Shown here in pieces: positions 25,601 through 37,261 of a stretch of DNA of 64,000 nt. How positions within the stretch are numbered: position 1 is the stretch's first letter; each line of letters opens with the position of its first letter. The stretch lies in NCBI GenBank assembly GCA_963691705.1, contig OY829541.1, positions 50,736,377 through 50,800,376 of the forward strand, written 5' to 3'. The position numbers were made by a program, and so were the translations under genes. Source of the stretch: Viola odorata (taxonomy: Eukaryota; Streptophyta; Magnoliopsida; Malpighiales; Violaceae). The notes under the pieces are model-generated. The model worked only from the letters and a program-made list of their open reading frames with translations, was not told where the DNA came from and did not search any database.

Positions 25601-25743
25601 CATATTCATCAGCATTAAGTTAATAGTTGCTGTCATTCTCCTTCCCCGCCGCTTTTCCATTTCTTTACCCTCTTTCTTTGAATTTGGTTCTCTCATTTAC
25701 ATCAATCCATATCTTGAAAGTGAGGGATAGAAGTTATAACAAC
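22680..25743. other. Intergenic: 3' flank of UVR-ApaG gene, 5' flank of membrane-protein gene
   Basis: No gene is recognisable. A TACTCCCTCTCTTCCAAAGTACGTC-like stretch near 23110 recalls half of a Stowaway terminus, but no partner end was found. Close to the next gene, about 25010-25075 looks like a 5' leader ending in CCCCT|GTAAGT, so a 5'-UTR intron reaching toward about 25620-25740 is possible (inference). Confidence 0.4.
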
Positions 25744-27575
25744 ATGAGTTCTACAACAGGAACCTTCAAACAAGGTTGGAATCCAGTCATGACTGCCAAC
25801 ACAACAATAGCCAGCTACTGGCTAAACTGGAGATTCTGCATCTGTGTTCTTGAGCTCCTTATATTGATGGTCATTTCCTGGATAATCATATGGAGAAATG
25901 AAAATCATAGAAAAGAGGAAAATGATGATTCTGGCGAGAACAAACAAGAATCAGAAGTCCAGCCTTTTTACGATGACGAAACGTGGCTGCCATCTTTAAA
26001 TGGAGTCCATCCTGCTTGGTTGCTGGTCTTCAGACTCCTGGGTTTCTCTGTGCTCTTGATTTTGCTCATTTCTGCTGTAAAGGTCAATGGACCCACCATT
26101 TACTATTACTATACTCAGTAAGCAATCTTTTTCTTGAATTCTTTTTTTTTTTTTGAATTATGAGCTTCAATTATTTTGCTTGTATTGGCCTGAATTGACC
26201 GGAAATTTTGCTTCTTGGTTTATGCAGGTGGACATGTACTTTAGTCACCATCTATTTTGGGGTAGGTTTCCAGGAAGTTCCATGTCCTTAAAGATCCTCT
26301 TTCTTTTTTTCTTTTTTTGGTGGGGATCATATGTTTTTCCTAACTATTGTGTGTTTTTTACATATGAAGCTTGGGTCACTACTCTCAATCCATGGATGCT
26401 TACAGTATCACAAGAGAGTTGGTGGGGGAAAAGTTGGAAATGTTGAGGTGGATGCAGAGCAAGGAATCTCACCTGGAGAAAATTCAGACTCCCATGGCAG
26501 GGTTAATGTTAGAAGACCGGCAGGAAAACTGGCTCACGCGTTCCAGATAATCTTCCAAGTAAGTATTCTAGAATCAGTTAGTGAATTGGACCAATGCGGT
26601 CGAGAAGTGACTTAGTTTATACTGTTCTGTTTCTGATTTCATGAAAAACAGATAAATGGTGGAGCTGTTATGCTCACAGATTGTGTCTTCTGGTTCATAC
26701 TTGTCCCATTTCTTGCAATCAAAGATATCCATCTCAGTACTGTAAGTATATTCATTACTGTTTCAGGTTATGTTTTTAGGTTAAAGATACTGTACCTTGT
26801 TTCCTTGATTGGCGAGTGACACGTTCTTGTTTCGTGCAGCTGGTTGTAAGCATGCATTCGATGAATGCTCTTTTCCTATATGGTGATGCTGCTATGAATT
26901 GCTTGGTGAGAGATTGATTTCTTGAATGAAAAATGAATTCCATTTTTCTTGTTTTTTCTCACAAATTTCTGTTTTCTAATATCAAATTTGGTTTTCCTTT
27001 TAGCGGTTTCCTTGGTTCCGGATATCGTATTTCTTCATGTGGACAATAATGTATGTCATATTCCAGTGGATTCTTCATGCTTCTTTCAGTCTCTGGTAAA
27101 ATTTCTTCCTTTTTCTTGAAAATCAACTTCTTTTCTTTACAGTTTTGCAATTTCTGCAGATAACATTCTGTTTGTTTTGTCTAAACAGGTGGCCATATCC
27201 ATTCCTTGACCTTTCATCCCCATATGCACCTCTATGGTACTAAATCTCATCTTTCTTGTCATCATTTGAACTGAAATAGAACAAAAAACAAAGAAATTTT
27301 ACATGTTGTTTTCCGCTTCTATTTCGAATCGTTATCGAAAATGGCTGGCACCAAACATAATAGCTCTACCGTCATTTTCATTAAGCATTTGTACAGAACG
27401 TGTAGAATCTAAACAAAACTGTTGGTGACTATTTTGTTTCTGCAATGGAATTTGCAGGTACTTGTCTGTGGCAATGATGCAAATCCCTTGCTACGGTATT
27501 TTCGCTTTCACTATAAAGCTGAAGCACAAATTGTTTTCGAAATGGTTTCCGGATTCGTATCAATGTCTGAGGTAG
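25744..27575 (+). CDS. Uncharacterised plant multi-pass membrane protein (At1g10660/At5g62960-like), 336 aa
   Basis: Eight exons: 25744-26117, 26228-26261, 26370-26558, 26652-26741, 26840-26905, 27004-27095, 27189-27236 and 27458-27575 (1011 nt, all phases consistent). The ATG at 25744 was chosen because MSSTTGTFKQGWNPVMTANT leads straight into the first hydrophobic block; an in-frame upstream ATG exists at 25627. Hydrophobic stretches lie at about residues 33-50, 95-115, 125-140, 205-225, 230-245, 262-280 and 300-318, suggesting six or seven membrane spans. A charged loop at about 52-80 is rich in Glu, Asp and Asn. Short motifs such as DDETWLPSLNGVHPAWLL, GGAVMLTDCVFWF and MHSMNALFLYGDAAMN fit a plant-conserved family (rolling-stone-like in some annotations) without known function. 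No catalytic motif is seen. Confidence 0.85.
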
Positions 27576-28865
27576 CTGTACTGCAAGAGATGAAGAACGG
27601 TAGGGAAGGCGATCCGGTTTTCATGACATTTACTATAGCAATTGTTAGATGAGTGGCATAGCTGTAATTATAACTTTATACAGATAATTGGAAAGAATTC
27701 AAAGAGAATTTTCTTTCTTCTCTCATTTTCTCCACTTTTGGGTCATCTTCCAAGTTTCATGTTTCTCTTATTTATTATTGTTTGGTGTGACACCCACCCA
27801 CCAAAGTTGATACATCCCAAGAAATTTTCCTCCCCAAAAAAGGATTCTTATTGAAAGATGCATCTCAGATCACCAAAACCCATCTGGATTTGCAGGGTTA
27901 GCTGGAAAAAGGTTCACATGCCAAGAACCTGCAAAAGTTGGGCTATGGAGGCTTGAGCTTTTAGCGCAGATTGCCCCATTTTTTACCAAGTGTTATCTAA
28001 ATTTCTAATCAGTCATCACTAAAATTACAGAAAATGTAAAATGGGCCAATAAGAAAAGAACAGCTCAAAGATGAATTACATCTTTTTTGCTTTACAAAAT
28101 GCTGATTAAGTGCTTTTCTTTGATGATCACAGATCTCTTATTTTTCTTGTTTAGGTGTTTTTATTTTGAATATTAAAATGCTGAATCTTTCACTTTCTGA
28201 AAAGTAAACTAGTTTATGCAGGGAGAGGAACTTCTCAGTTCAGATATCTTGGTTTTACTTTCTTCCTTGGAGTTAAAGGTGGAAAGTTTAAATCCAAACA
28301 ACCAAACCGATAGGTTGGCTGATCCAGTCCGATCCAATTTTAATAATCATGCTCGCAGGATCAGGACCTAAAAAGATTCCCCAACTTTAACTACCATCAC
28401 TGTCTCTGACTGGTTCCCTTTGCCCACACACACACACAGAGACAGTCACCCTTGATCAACAATCAGAAAGTTAGAAAGTCAGCCTCAGGGTTAAATGTTA
28501 ATGTTAGCAATAGACCGACACAAATAGTAAAAGAATCGAATCAGTGATGCCCACGCTTAGTTCTGAAACATTGAGGTCTAACTTTAACAATTTCTGATCT
28601 GCTTGCCCTAATTCGTATGTCATAAAAGATCGAGAAAAATGAATCACAATTTTATTAATCACATCAAATGTTACAAAGCATACAATCCAAGGAGGAAACG
28701 ACAATAGAGGAGCTCCCTCAGGTAAAGAGAGAATTTTTTTGCTAAAATTGTATACAGGTATAAGCAAGTTTTGTCTATTCAGCAAAGACAATCATGGCAT
28801 TACAATAGAATTCACTTTTCACATCAAGTGGTCTAGAACAAAATGTATAGTACAACTACAGGTGA
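27576..28865. other. Intergenic between convergent genes
   Basis: This holds the 3' UTRs of the membrane-protein gene (left) and of the PX gene (right, minus strand). A short CA repeat lies at about 28425-28438. No other feature is seen. Confidence 0.45.
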
Positions 28866-31800
28866 TCAAAGAGAATTACCTGGCAAAGAACCCATCAAAA
28901 TAACAGTGTCACCTTCCTTTTGGTTTCTTGTAGTTTCTGGCTTTGACTTTGAAAATAGGCCAGATAGAAACCCCGCAGAAGCAACAGAATTTGATATGCT
29001 TCCCAGCAAGGCACTGCTGGCCACGCGGACAAGCATGTTAGAGTGCCCTGTGTCTTCTTCCCGAAGGTGTTTCCCGCAAGAACAATCTGCCACCTTCCTA
29101 AAGCAAGCCTTATGAAATACTGATTCACAAGATGGACACCTTTCTATCTCGCCTTCCTGTTTGAGTTGTTAGGGACTTTCAGAATCTATCCATACTAAAG
29201 GCCTAATGAAAAATCCAATTTTTCTAGGCAGAAAATAGAATCAGGAATTTCATAATTCACGAGATCTTTCTGTGCCATCCAATGGATGGGCTGGCCCTAA
29301 ATCCACATCACAGAATTCTCTCTTTTTCAAGACTAAATTAATGTAAACGAAAACGATCATATGAATGCCCACCTGAAAAGGAAAAATGAGAGATGATGGA
29401 TCATTGCAAGCTTGCCGGGCACTGCATGGTATTCCTACATCACAGCAAATGAGGCATTGTTCCACTATATGTTCTAGGATTTTCCTTGCCACGGTCTCCA
29501 CCATTACAGGTAGTGCTGCGATAAAATTAGAAATTCAGGAGCCAAAATAAATAAATAGATCAAGTTATCAAAAATACAGAGAAACGTGCAAGCACAACGA
29601 CTACACAATGCTGACATCCACATGCAAGCATATTCTTCTACCAACAAATACAGCACACACATAAACAATAGAATGGGCATGACGGATTCAACAGCAGGGT
29701 ATAGGAAGCAGGTGATCAGGTGTTAACCTGAAAAAGGCCCTTTTGACAGATCAATGAGGTCTCTAAGAGCAAAAAACTCATTGCTTTCAAGGAGGTATCT
29801 TCGAGGTCCTAGGCCTTTGTTGACAGTTCTGCGGAATGGGCAGCGAACATATGGAAGCATAGTTCCAATTCTCTTCCTGATACTCATAACATGATGTAGG
29901 GCTGGCACTTTCGAGAACAGTAAAGGATTAACCGCACTTACACAAAGCATGGGCTGCAGCAGTAAAAAATCATTAATTACAGCTTCAGATAACACATGAA
30001 CCTACATTTGACCTCACGACTTTTTTTTATTTTTCCAATTCTTTAACTTATTACAAAATTGGGGCATCTATCATCAAAATGAAACGTTTTAAAATAAACA
30101 CATATAATTGTCTCTATCACTATTCTACAGATTGGCAAAATAGAGATCCCTTAGGAGTGGATGGGTGTCAGGTGAGTAATCCGTTTAAACCCGATGTTCG
30201 ACACATGTTAGTTTGTGGACTATCATTTCATTTTTCAGTTCACTTTACTTAATCACCTGTTCGTTCATTCTCAATGCATCTAGAATAAACTCTACATGTT
30301 GTCCTAAAGAGAAAAGGGCCAGTTCTCATTACCTGGTCGTATATGGAATCCAAGTATGACTTAGCTAATTGAGAAACTGGATATTGAGTGAAATCCCAAC
30401 AATGTAGAACCCTTGCTGGTAAAACTGCAACGTCATTTGTATGACACGAAGAACAAAACAACTGATCAGTATACTCACAAAGTCGAGGCTTTCCCCACCC
30501 AAGAGTCTGTACAAAGTCTCTGATCAGTGTCATTCCATCATCAAAATGTTTGTGGCAGCCAGCACAAGTATAATGTTGCGCTTCTAGCATCTGCTTAGTG
30601 AATTTGTGTGGTCGAATTTCAACAATAAGTGATATAGTCTTTCCCAACGTAGGAATATTTTCAGCATCTTCCCCACCAGAAAATATAGACCAAAGAACTG
30701 GTGTTCTTAATGCAGGGGAGCTAGGACATGAATCTTGAGGAACCAAAAACCAGATCAATGCACTTGGAGGACTGGAATAAAATGAAGAATATATGACAGA
30801 ATGTAAGCACTCCTGAATAAGAGCACTTCTCTCAGAAACAACACCTGGAGATGCATTCCTAAACATTTTTCTTGATTCCTTTTCCACGCAGGACCAAGGA
30901 GAAGGAAGAATCCAGCCCTGGTCAGAAAATAATGATTTTAGTCGTCGGTAGAGTGTAGAGAAATCACGATATCTGCGTTCGATCTCCCATTGGTCCTTGC
31001 CACTCCATACTCTTATTACATAGACAGTGTATTCCTTTACTCCAACCAATCTTTCACCAAATGAGACATCCCCCTTCTTCTGCTTTGCACCCACCACCTC
31101 GACACCATCAATTCTCAGTGGTTGTGGAATTGTAGAGAAACTACCATCTATACCAGAAGTAGAAGCAGTTGATCCACCATCACGTAGGGGCAATGATGGC
31201 TGCAATTGAACCATGCGATTACCCTGAGAGAACCTGGCCCCTGGAGACTCACCAACATCCATTAAAATTTCTTCCATTTCATTAACAATCTCATCATAAA
31301 ATTCGTTGGGCTCAAAATTATCAGCCTGCCAGAAAAGAAGCATAATAACAAACAAGAACATGAGCAATTCATCAGGCAACTTGAAAGCCAGAACACAAAG
31401 ATCCCCAGCAATCAAAATCAAAGACAGGCAACCACTCAAAGAGGGTCAAAGCAGATTCTCTAAACAGAAACTTGGGCACATTTATTTTGAGCAGTTAGCA
31501 AAAAGTAAAACTCTCAGTTATATTTGCAACCACATACACACATGATATAAGCAACTACTAAGGTAGCAAGATTCCAAATAAACAACACAAAAGATATCCA
31601 TTAAAAGAAGGAAACTTCATATACTACATTTTCATATCCACCCTATATAATGTACTGAAAAGATTGACGATTGCATACTCTGTGACTGATCTGTCACATT
31701 GTCATCTTTGGTAAATCTCCTCAGCATGATTTACAGGACCATCTCCTCAGCCAATCTCATATCTATTCACAGATTTACCAAAGATACTAATTGCCTTGCT

Positions 31801-34800
31801 ACTTTTTCCCCAACTCACTGTATTTTTTAGGACAGAAAAATGAGGACGAGAATTGGACATGCTGAGGAGAAGAATGACCTGTATCAACTCTCAATCACTC
31901 AGGAAGTTAAGAATAAAACCTCTGTAGCTTTAGTGAGTCTCGAATAAGAAACCATTTGGTTACACCATCTACGCCTAGGTCATCCTTCTTTTAAAGTTTT
32001 GAGAATTATATATTCTCATTTATTCCTAGGAATTGATACTGAGTTATTCCATTGTGATGTATGTGAACTTGCAAAACACACTCGTGTCCCTTCTCCTATC
32101 AGCAATAAAAGATATTCTCAACCATTTCAATTGATTCATAGTGATATATGGGGCCCCTCTATAATTCCAAACATATCTGGTTCTCGTTGGTTTGTAACTC
32201 TCATTAATGATTGTACTAGAGTCACATGGGTTTTCCTACTTAAACAAAAATCTGAAGTTAGTGCCATTATACCCAATTTTTATTCCATGATTCAAAACCA
32301 ATTTGGGGTAAGAATAAAGAACTTTAGAACAGACAATGCTAAATACTACTTTAACAACACCCTATCTTCATTTTTTCAATCATAAAGGATTATTCATGAG
32401 TCATCTTGTGTATATACCCCTCAACATAATGGGATTGCTGAAAGGAAGAATAGACATATCCTTAATTCAGCTAGAGTTTTATTGTTTCAAGGGAATGTTC
32501 CTAAGTCTTATTGGGGAGAAGTAGTACTCACTGCTACACACTTGATTAACAGGTTACCAACTCCAGTTCTGGAAAACAAAAGCCCTATATCTGTCCTAAA
32601 CACTTTCTATCCTAATTTTATGATTGAGAATGTCTCACCCCTAGGGTGTTTGGGTGCACTGCATATGTACATGTCCATCAACCTCTTAGAAATAAGCTAG
32701 AACCCAGAGCAGTCAGATGTGTGTTTCTAGGATATTCCTTCACTCAAAAAGGGTATAAGTGTTATGATCCAACCACTAGGAAAGTAATCATTTCTATGGA
32801 TGTCACCTTCTCAGAAAGTACCCCTTTCTTCCAAACAACTCATCCCACCTGGAACAACCTTCCTTTGAACCAACTCAAACTTTCCTACAACCACTTGAAC
32901 TACCTCAAATTCCTAAAACCACATCTAATATTCCATGTCTAGAAACTCCTAAGATTACAAATGCATCCAGGTTCTCGCAGGTTTACTCAAGAAAAAAACC
33001 TACCTTTGAGTTGACACAAGGCCAAGAGTCCAATCCCTCTCCTCAAGAAGAAACCATTGTAAGTACACCAAACTCACCAGTCAATCTAAACACAGACCCA
33101 ACAGGTGATCCCATTGATGTTAATGATCTCCCAATTGCAGTCAGAAAAGGAACCTGACAATGCACAAAGAAACCCTTGTACCCTCTATCCAACTATATTT
33201 CTCTCAAACACCTTTCAAACCCACATAAGAAGTTCATCCTGAGTCTAAATACTATTAGTATTCCTAACAATATTTTTGAAACATTTAAGACAGGAGGAAT
33301 GGAGAAATGCAATGAAGGAAGAGATGAATGCATTGGAGAACAACAAAACTTGGGAGAATGAGAAGAAACCTACTGGAGTAAACATAGTAGGATGCAAGTG
33401 GGTGTTTACTGTCAAATACAGGGCAGATGGGTCACTAGAGAGGTACAAGGCCAGACTTGTAGCAAAGGGGTACACTCAGTCATATAGAGTGGACTATCAG
33501 AAGACCTTTGCCCCGGTGGCAAAGATGAATACAGTAAGGATTCTTCTAGCACTTGCAGCTCAGTTTGGTTGGAACTTGCACCAATTTGATATGAAAAATG
33601 CTTTTCTCCATGGAGACTTGGAGGAAGAGATTTACATGACTATTCCACCAGGTTTTGATGAAAAGGAAAAGGGCAAAGTGTGCAGGTTGAGGAAAGCATT
33701 GTATGGCCTGAAGCAATCACCAAGAGCGTGGTTTGGGAGGTTTTCCAAGGTCATGAAGGGGTTTAGATACAAAGTCAAGGAGATCACACCTTATTCATCA
33801 AGCAATCTTTCACTAGAAGTGTCACTGCCTTACTTGTGTATGTAGATGACATATTAGTGACAGGTAATGATAAAAATGAGGAGGAATTAAAACGGAAGCT
33901 GCTAACAGAGTTTGAGCTGAAAGAGTTAGGGAAACTAAAATACTTTCTTGGTATTGAGGTAGCTTACTCATCCCAAGGAACCATCATTTCTCAACAGAAG
34001 TATGTCATTGACTACTCAAGGAGACAGGGAAACTTGGGTGTAAACCAGCAGCTACACCCATAGAAGTCAATCATAAAGTGGAAGAAGCTAAGGAGGAACC
34101 AGTTGTTGACAAGAAGATGTATCAACAACTGGTTGGAAAATTGATCTATTTATCTCATACCATGTCTGACATAACTTACTCAGTAAGCATTATCAGTCAG
34201 TTTATGCATGACCCGAGGGAACCTCACTTACAGCCAGCTTATAGGGTACTACACTACTTGAAAGGGAGTTCAGGCAAAGGGATATTGTACAAGAAAGGCA
34301 AAGAATTCATTGTGGAAGGATACACAGATGCAGACTATGTTGGGTCTCAGATAGACAGAAGGTCTACTACAGGTTATTGCACCTTTCTAGGAAGCAATCT
34401 CATAACTTGAAGAAGTAAGACAAAGTGTAGTAGCTAGATCATCTGCTGAATCAGAGCTTAGAGCACTTGCTCAGGGACTGTGTGAGTTACTGTGGGTGAA
34501 GATCATCCTAGATGACTTGGGAATCAAGCTTGAGGGTCCTATGAGAATCTACAGCGACAATAAATCAGCAATAAACATTGCACACAATCCGGTGCAACAT
34601 GACAGGACAAAACACATAAAGGTGGATAGACATTTCATTAAAGAGAAACTGGAAGAAGGATTAATATGCATGTCCTATGTGCCCTCTATGTCCCAACTGG
34701 CAGATGTCTTGACAAAGGGGTTATCCAATATGGTTTTCCATGGTCTGATTTCCAAGCTGGGAATGGAAAACATTTCAACTTGAGAGGGGTGTTGAAGAGT

Positions 34801-36715
34801 CTAATTTGACCTACATTATGAGCCTTGATTTACTTCCTAATCGGTGGCTTAATTAGTAGTTTTGTTGACCCTAATTCTTAGGCTTTTTTCTTTCCATAAT
34901 TTATGGCTTTAATTACCTTCATGTGTCTAGACAGTAAGGAAATAAAAAAATACTCTTCAAAATTCTTACATGCATGATAAATTATCAAATATCAACGTTA
35001 ATGCAGAGCCTATCAGCATGTCATTTAGTTTAACCAGCATAGCAAAATAAACAACTAGCATTGCTAATCAAGAGACCACGTGAGCTTGCAAGTTGCAAAC
35101 CAATAAAAAAGAAAAAGTGATGGACACTGACCTTTACCGCTTCAGCATGGTCTTCAAAGAGATCCAAAGGATCAGATGTATTTCCTGATATCAAGTTGTT
35201 TTCGAGCACTGATTCCGTTGAATTTTTCTTTTGGTATTCAAACAACTCGTCTATTTTACCTTCAAGCAATGATTTTGTAGAATTTTTTTTCCGATCTTCA
35301 TACACCTCTTCTATTTTATTTTCAGTTGGATGTGGACGAAGTTGATTTGTTGAACCAGAAAGAGGATCTGCTTTTACTTCTGAAACCCCAGTCGTGTGAT
35401 ATATCACAACTTTGTCATCATCAGCGCGTATTATTTCCTCAGATGTCTTAGACAGATCCTCCTCATCATGGTCACAATCCATGTTCTTCAATCTTAATCT
35501 AATGAGAGTTTTTTCTACCAGCGGATGCTGCTCCATCTCAATGATACCACCAAGAGAACAACTTTTAAAATTCTCTATTTTGCAATTAGCACCTTTGACT
35601 TCATTGCAGGCAGCAGATATGTCCCTTACATCTTCCTGCTCTGGTTTAGATAAACTTGGCATATCCAACGGAGTGATTGTGATACCTTCATCATCTGTGC
35701 CCAATTCAGGACTAACTTGGACCTGACAACTGGCTACAGGAATGTCTCTCACTTCTTCCATTTGATCCACTTTACTATTCTGAAACCCAATAGGAACCGC
35801 CTCTCGGAAGCAACTAAGGTTTCCTTCCATTGCCTGATCAACTTTTTTGACATCTGGAGCTTCCTGCATCACACCTGGCAGCACTCCCATCGAGGAAACA
35901 GAAGCAGAACCACGCAAGATTCTTTCAGAATCCAACCCCTCTTCTTTCTGCTCTTGAAAATTACCCAATGTCATAAAACCAAAGTTATCTTCCCCTGATC
36001 CTAATTCAAAATCATCCCAGTCCTCCGACCCAAATGCTACAGATGAATTCATCAGCAATGGACTCTCATTTTCGTTTCCCCTCTCAACTTTCACTTCCTT
36101 CCTCGGAACATACAAAGACGTCCTATTCTCATCATCTGAATCACACCCATACATGGAATCATCCTCATCCTCATCACCAACATCATCAGAATGCTCATGT
36201 CCATGCAGCTCCATCCCATCTTCCTCCCTTCCATCCACTCCACCCAAACCCACATCCAAATCCACCCCATTTGCCCAACCATCATGCTCTCTACTACCCA
36301 CAATCCCATGTGTCCGTCCACCACCTAATTCACTATAAACTCCACTGCTTTCTCCAGTACCATCCACAACTTTAACACTCACTTTCATACCACCAATGCC
36401 TGAATTCGAAAGCTTTCGCTTCTGCTCCTCCAGCACACTCCTGTCCACCCTCCCTCCCAGGCTAAAATTTTCAAAACTACCATCCAACCCATCATCATAA
36501 AAAGACCCTCCAAATGAGCTACTACGAAAACTAGGAGTGCCCATCGCCGAGTTCGCGCTACAATACCGGTCGAACTCTGATTCCCCGCAGGAGGAGTACT
36601 GCGACAGCGACAATGACAATGACCCAGCATCATCATCATCGTCACCACCAACGTCCGATCTTAGATCGGGAGAGTCGGGCCCTAAAAGGGTGATCCCCTT
36701 CCCATTGTTAATCAT
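28866..36715 (-). CDS. PX-domain protein with C-terminal Rubicon-homology/DUF4206-type zinc region, 1078 aa
   Basis: Five exons in minus order: 35132-36715, 30333-31325, 29728-29953, 29373-29515 and 28866-29156 (3237 nt; phases close). Residues 1-528 (exon 1) are disordered and very acidic, with Asp/Glu/Ser runs. A PX domain, which binds phosphoinositides, spans about 603-725: [35 protein letters not shown], then LPSPW. The C-terminal third has paired Cys/His motifs ([40 protein letters not shown]) typical of the zf-RING_9/DUF4206 (Rubicon homology) domain. In animals that domain binds Rab7; in plants a role in endosomal or vacuolar traffic is likely (inference). The family resembles Arabidopsis At3g48195. 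The first intron (31326-35131) is 3.8 kb and mostly an antisense copia remnant. The start ATG at 36715 begins [18 protein letters not shown]. Confidence 0.88.
31745..34962 (+). mobile_element. Decayed, 5'-truncated Ty1/copia retrotransposon in the first intron of the PX gene (antisense)
   Basis: Reading 5' to 3' on plus, with frameshifts and stops between blocks: end of gag/pre-integrase (FTKDTNC..., CIF-stop-DRK, then [11 protein letters not shown] near 31960); integrase core (HSDIWGPS near 32135, frame to 32385, continuing at 32482-32942 in other frames); reverse transcriptase ([20 protein letters not shown] near 33391, [31 protein letters not shown] near 33835); RNase H ([10 protein letters not shown] near 34318, [14 protein letters not shown] near 34614, stop 34781-34783). 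A purine tract GAGAGGGG follows at 34782-34789. A probable short 3' LTR runs from TGTTGAAGAGT at 34790 to ACTCTTCAAAA ending at 34962. Gag and the 5' LTR are missing. It cannot move by itself. Confidence 0.88.
34790..34962 (+). repeat. Probable 3' LTR of the copia remnant
   Basis: It starts TGTTGAAGAGT directly after the polypurine tract and ends with the imperfect inverse ACTCTTCAAAA, about 173 bp. With no 5' LTR to compare, the boundaries are inferred from the inverted ends only. Confidence 0.5.
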
Positions 36716-37261
36716 CTATCTGATAGCTAATTATGAATGAATAGAAAATCAAGGATGAACCTGGTGACGAACCTTATCGGAAGGAAATCGAAGAAAGAAC
36801 AACGTAGGAACTGGTGAGGATTTCAGAAACGTTTTCTTTCTGCGTCTGCTTTTGGAAATAAGTAGTGCTGGTTTCTTCGCTCGTGCTCGTGCATACTGTT
36901 GGTCCGAGGGAAGAAAAGTTGGGTCTTGTGGATCAACATCGTACACATTTAATTTGGAGTAAACTAAAAAAAGAAGAAGGTAAACTACCTGATAAAGCCT
37001 ATACTTTTCAAAATGTTAAACTTAATTTTCTATAGTTTAAAAACGTATAATATATATACTTTATAATTTTTTAAAATTTACAATCTTAATATTATAAATA
37101 TTTAAAAAATTCAAAATAAATTTTATTTACAGTTTATTTTTTAATTTATTCTTTATTAGATATTTTAAAAACAAAGGTGCTCGTTAACTTTTTCAATTTT
37201 TTAGTTTAGTGAACTTTCCTATATTTTTTACATTTTTCATCAAATTTACATATTTTTTTTA
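36716..37261. other. PX gene 5' flank
   Basis: Bases up to about 36960 are probably 5' UTR and promoter of the minus-strand PX gene. The remainder is AT-rich without recognisable features, ending in T-rich sequence that abuts the next transposon. Confidence 0.45.

Noticed and set aside
31999..34783. Copia-derived frames as functional retrotransposon genes
   Set aside because: Frameshifts and stops separate every domain block and gag and the 5' LTR are missing, so it is a relic.
36034..36651. His/Pro-rich and Met-rich frames overlapping the PX gene exon 1
   Set aside because: They are shadows of the acidic, low-complexity coding sequence on the minus strand.
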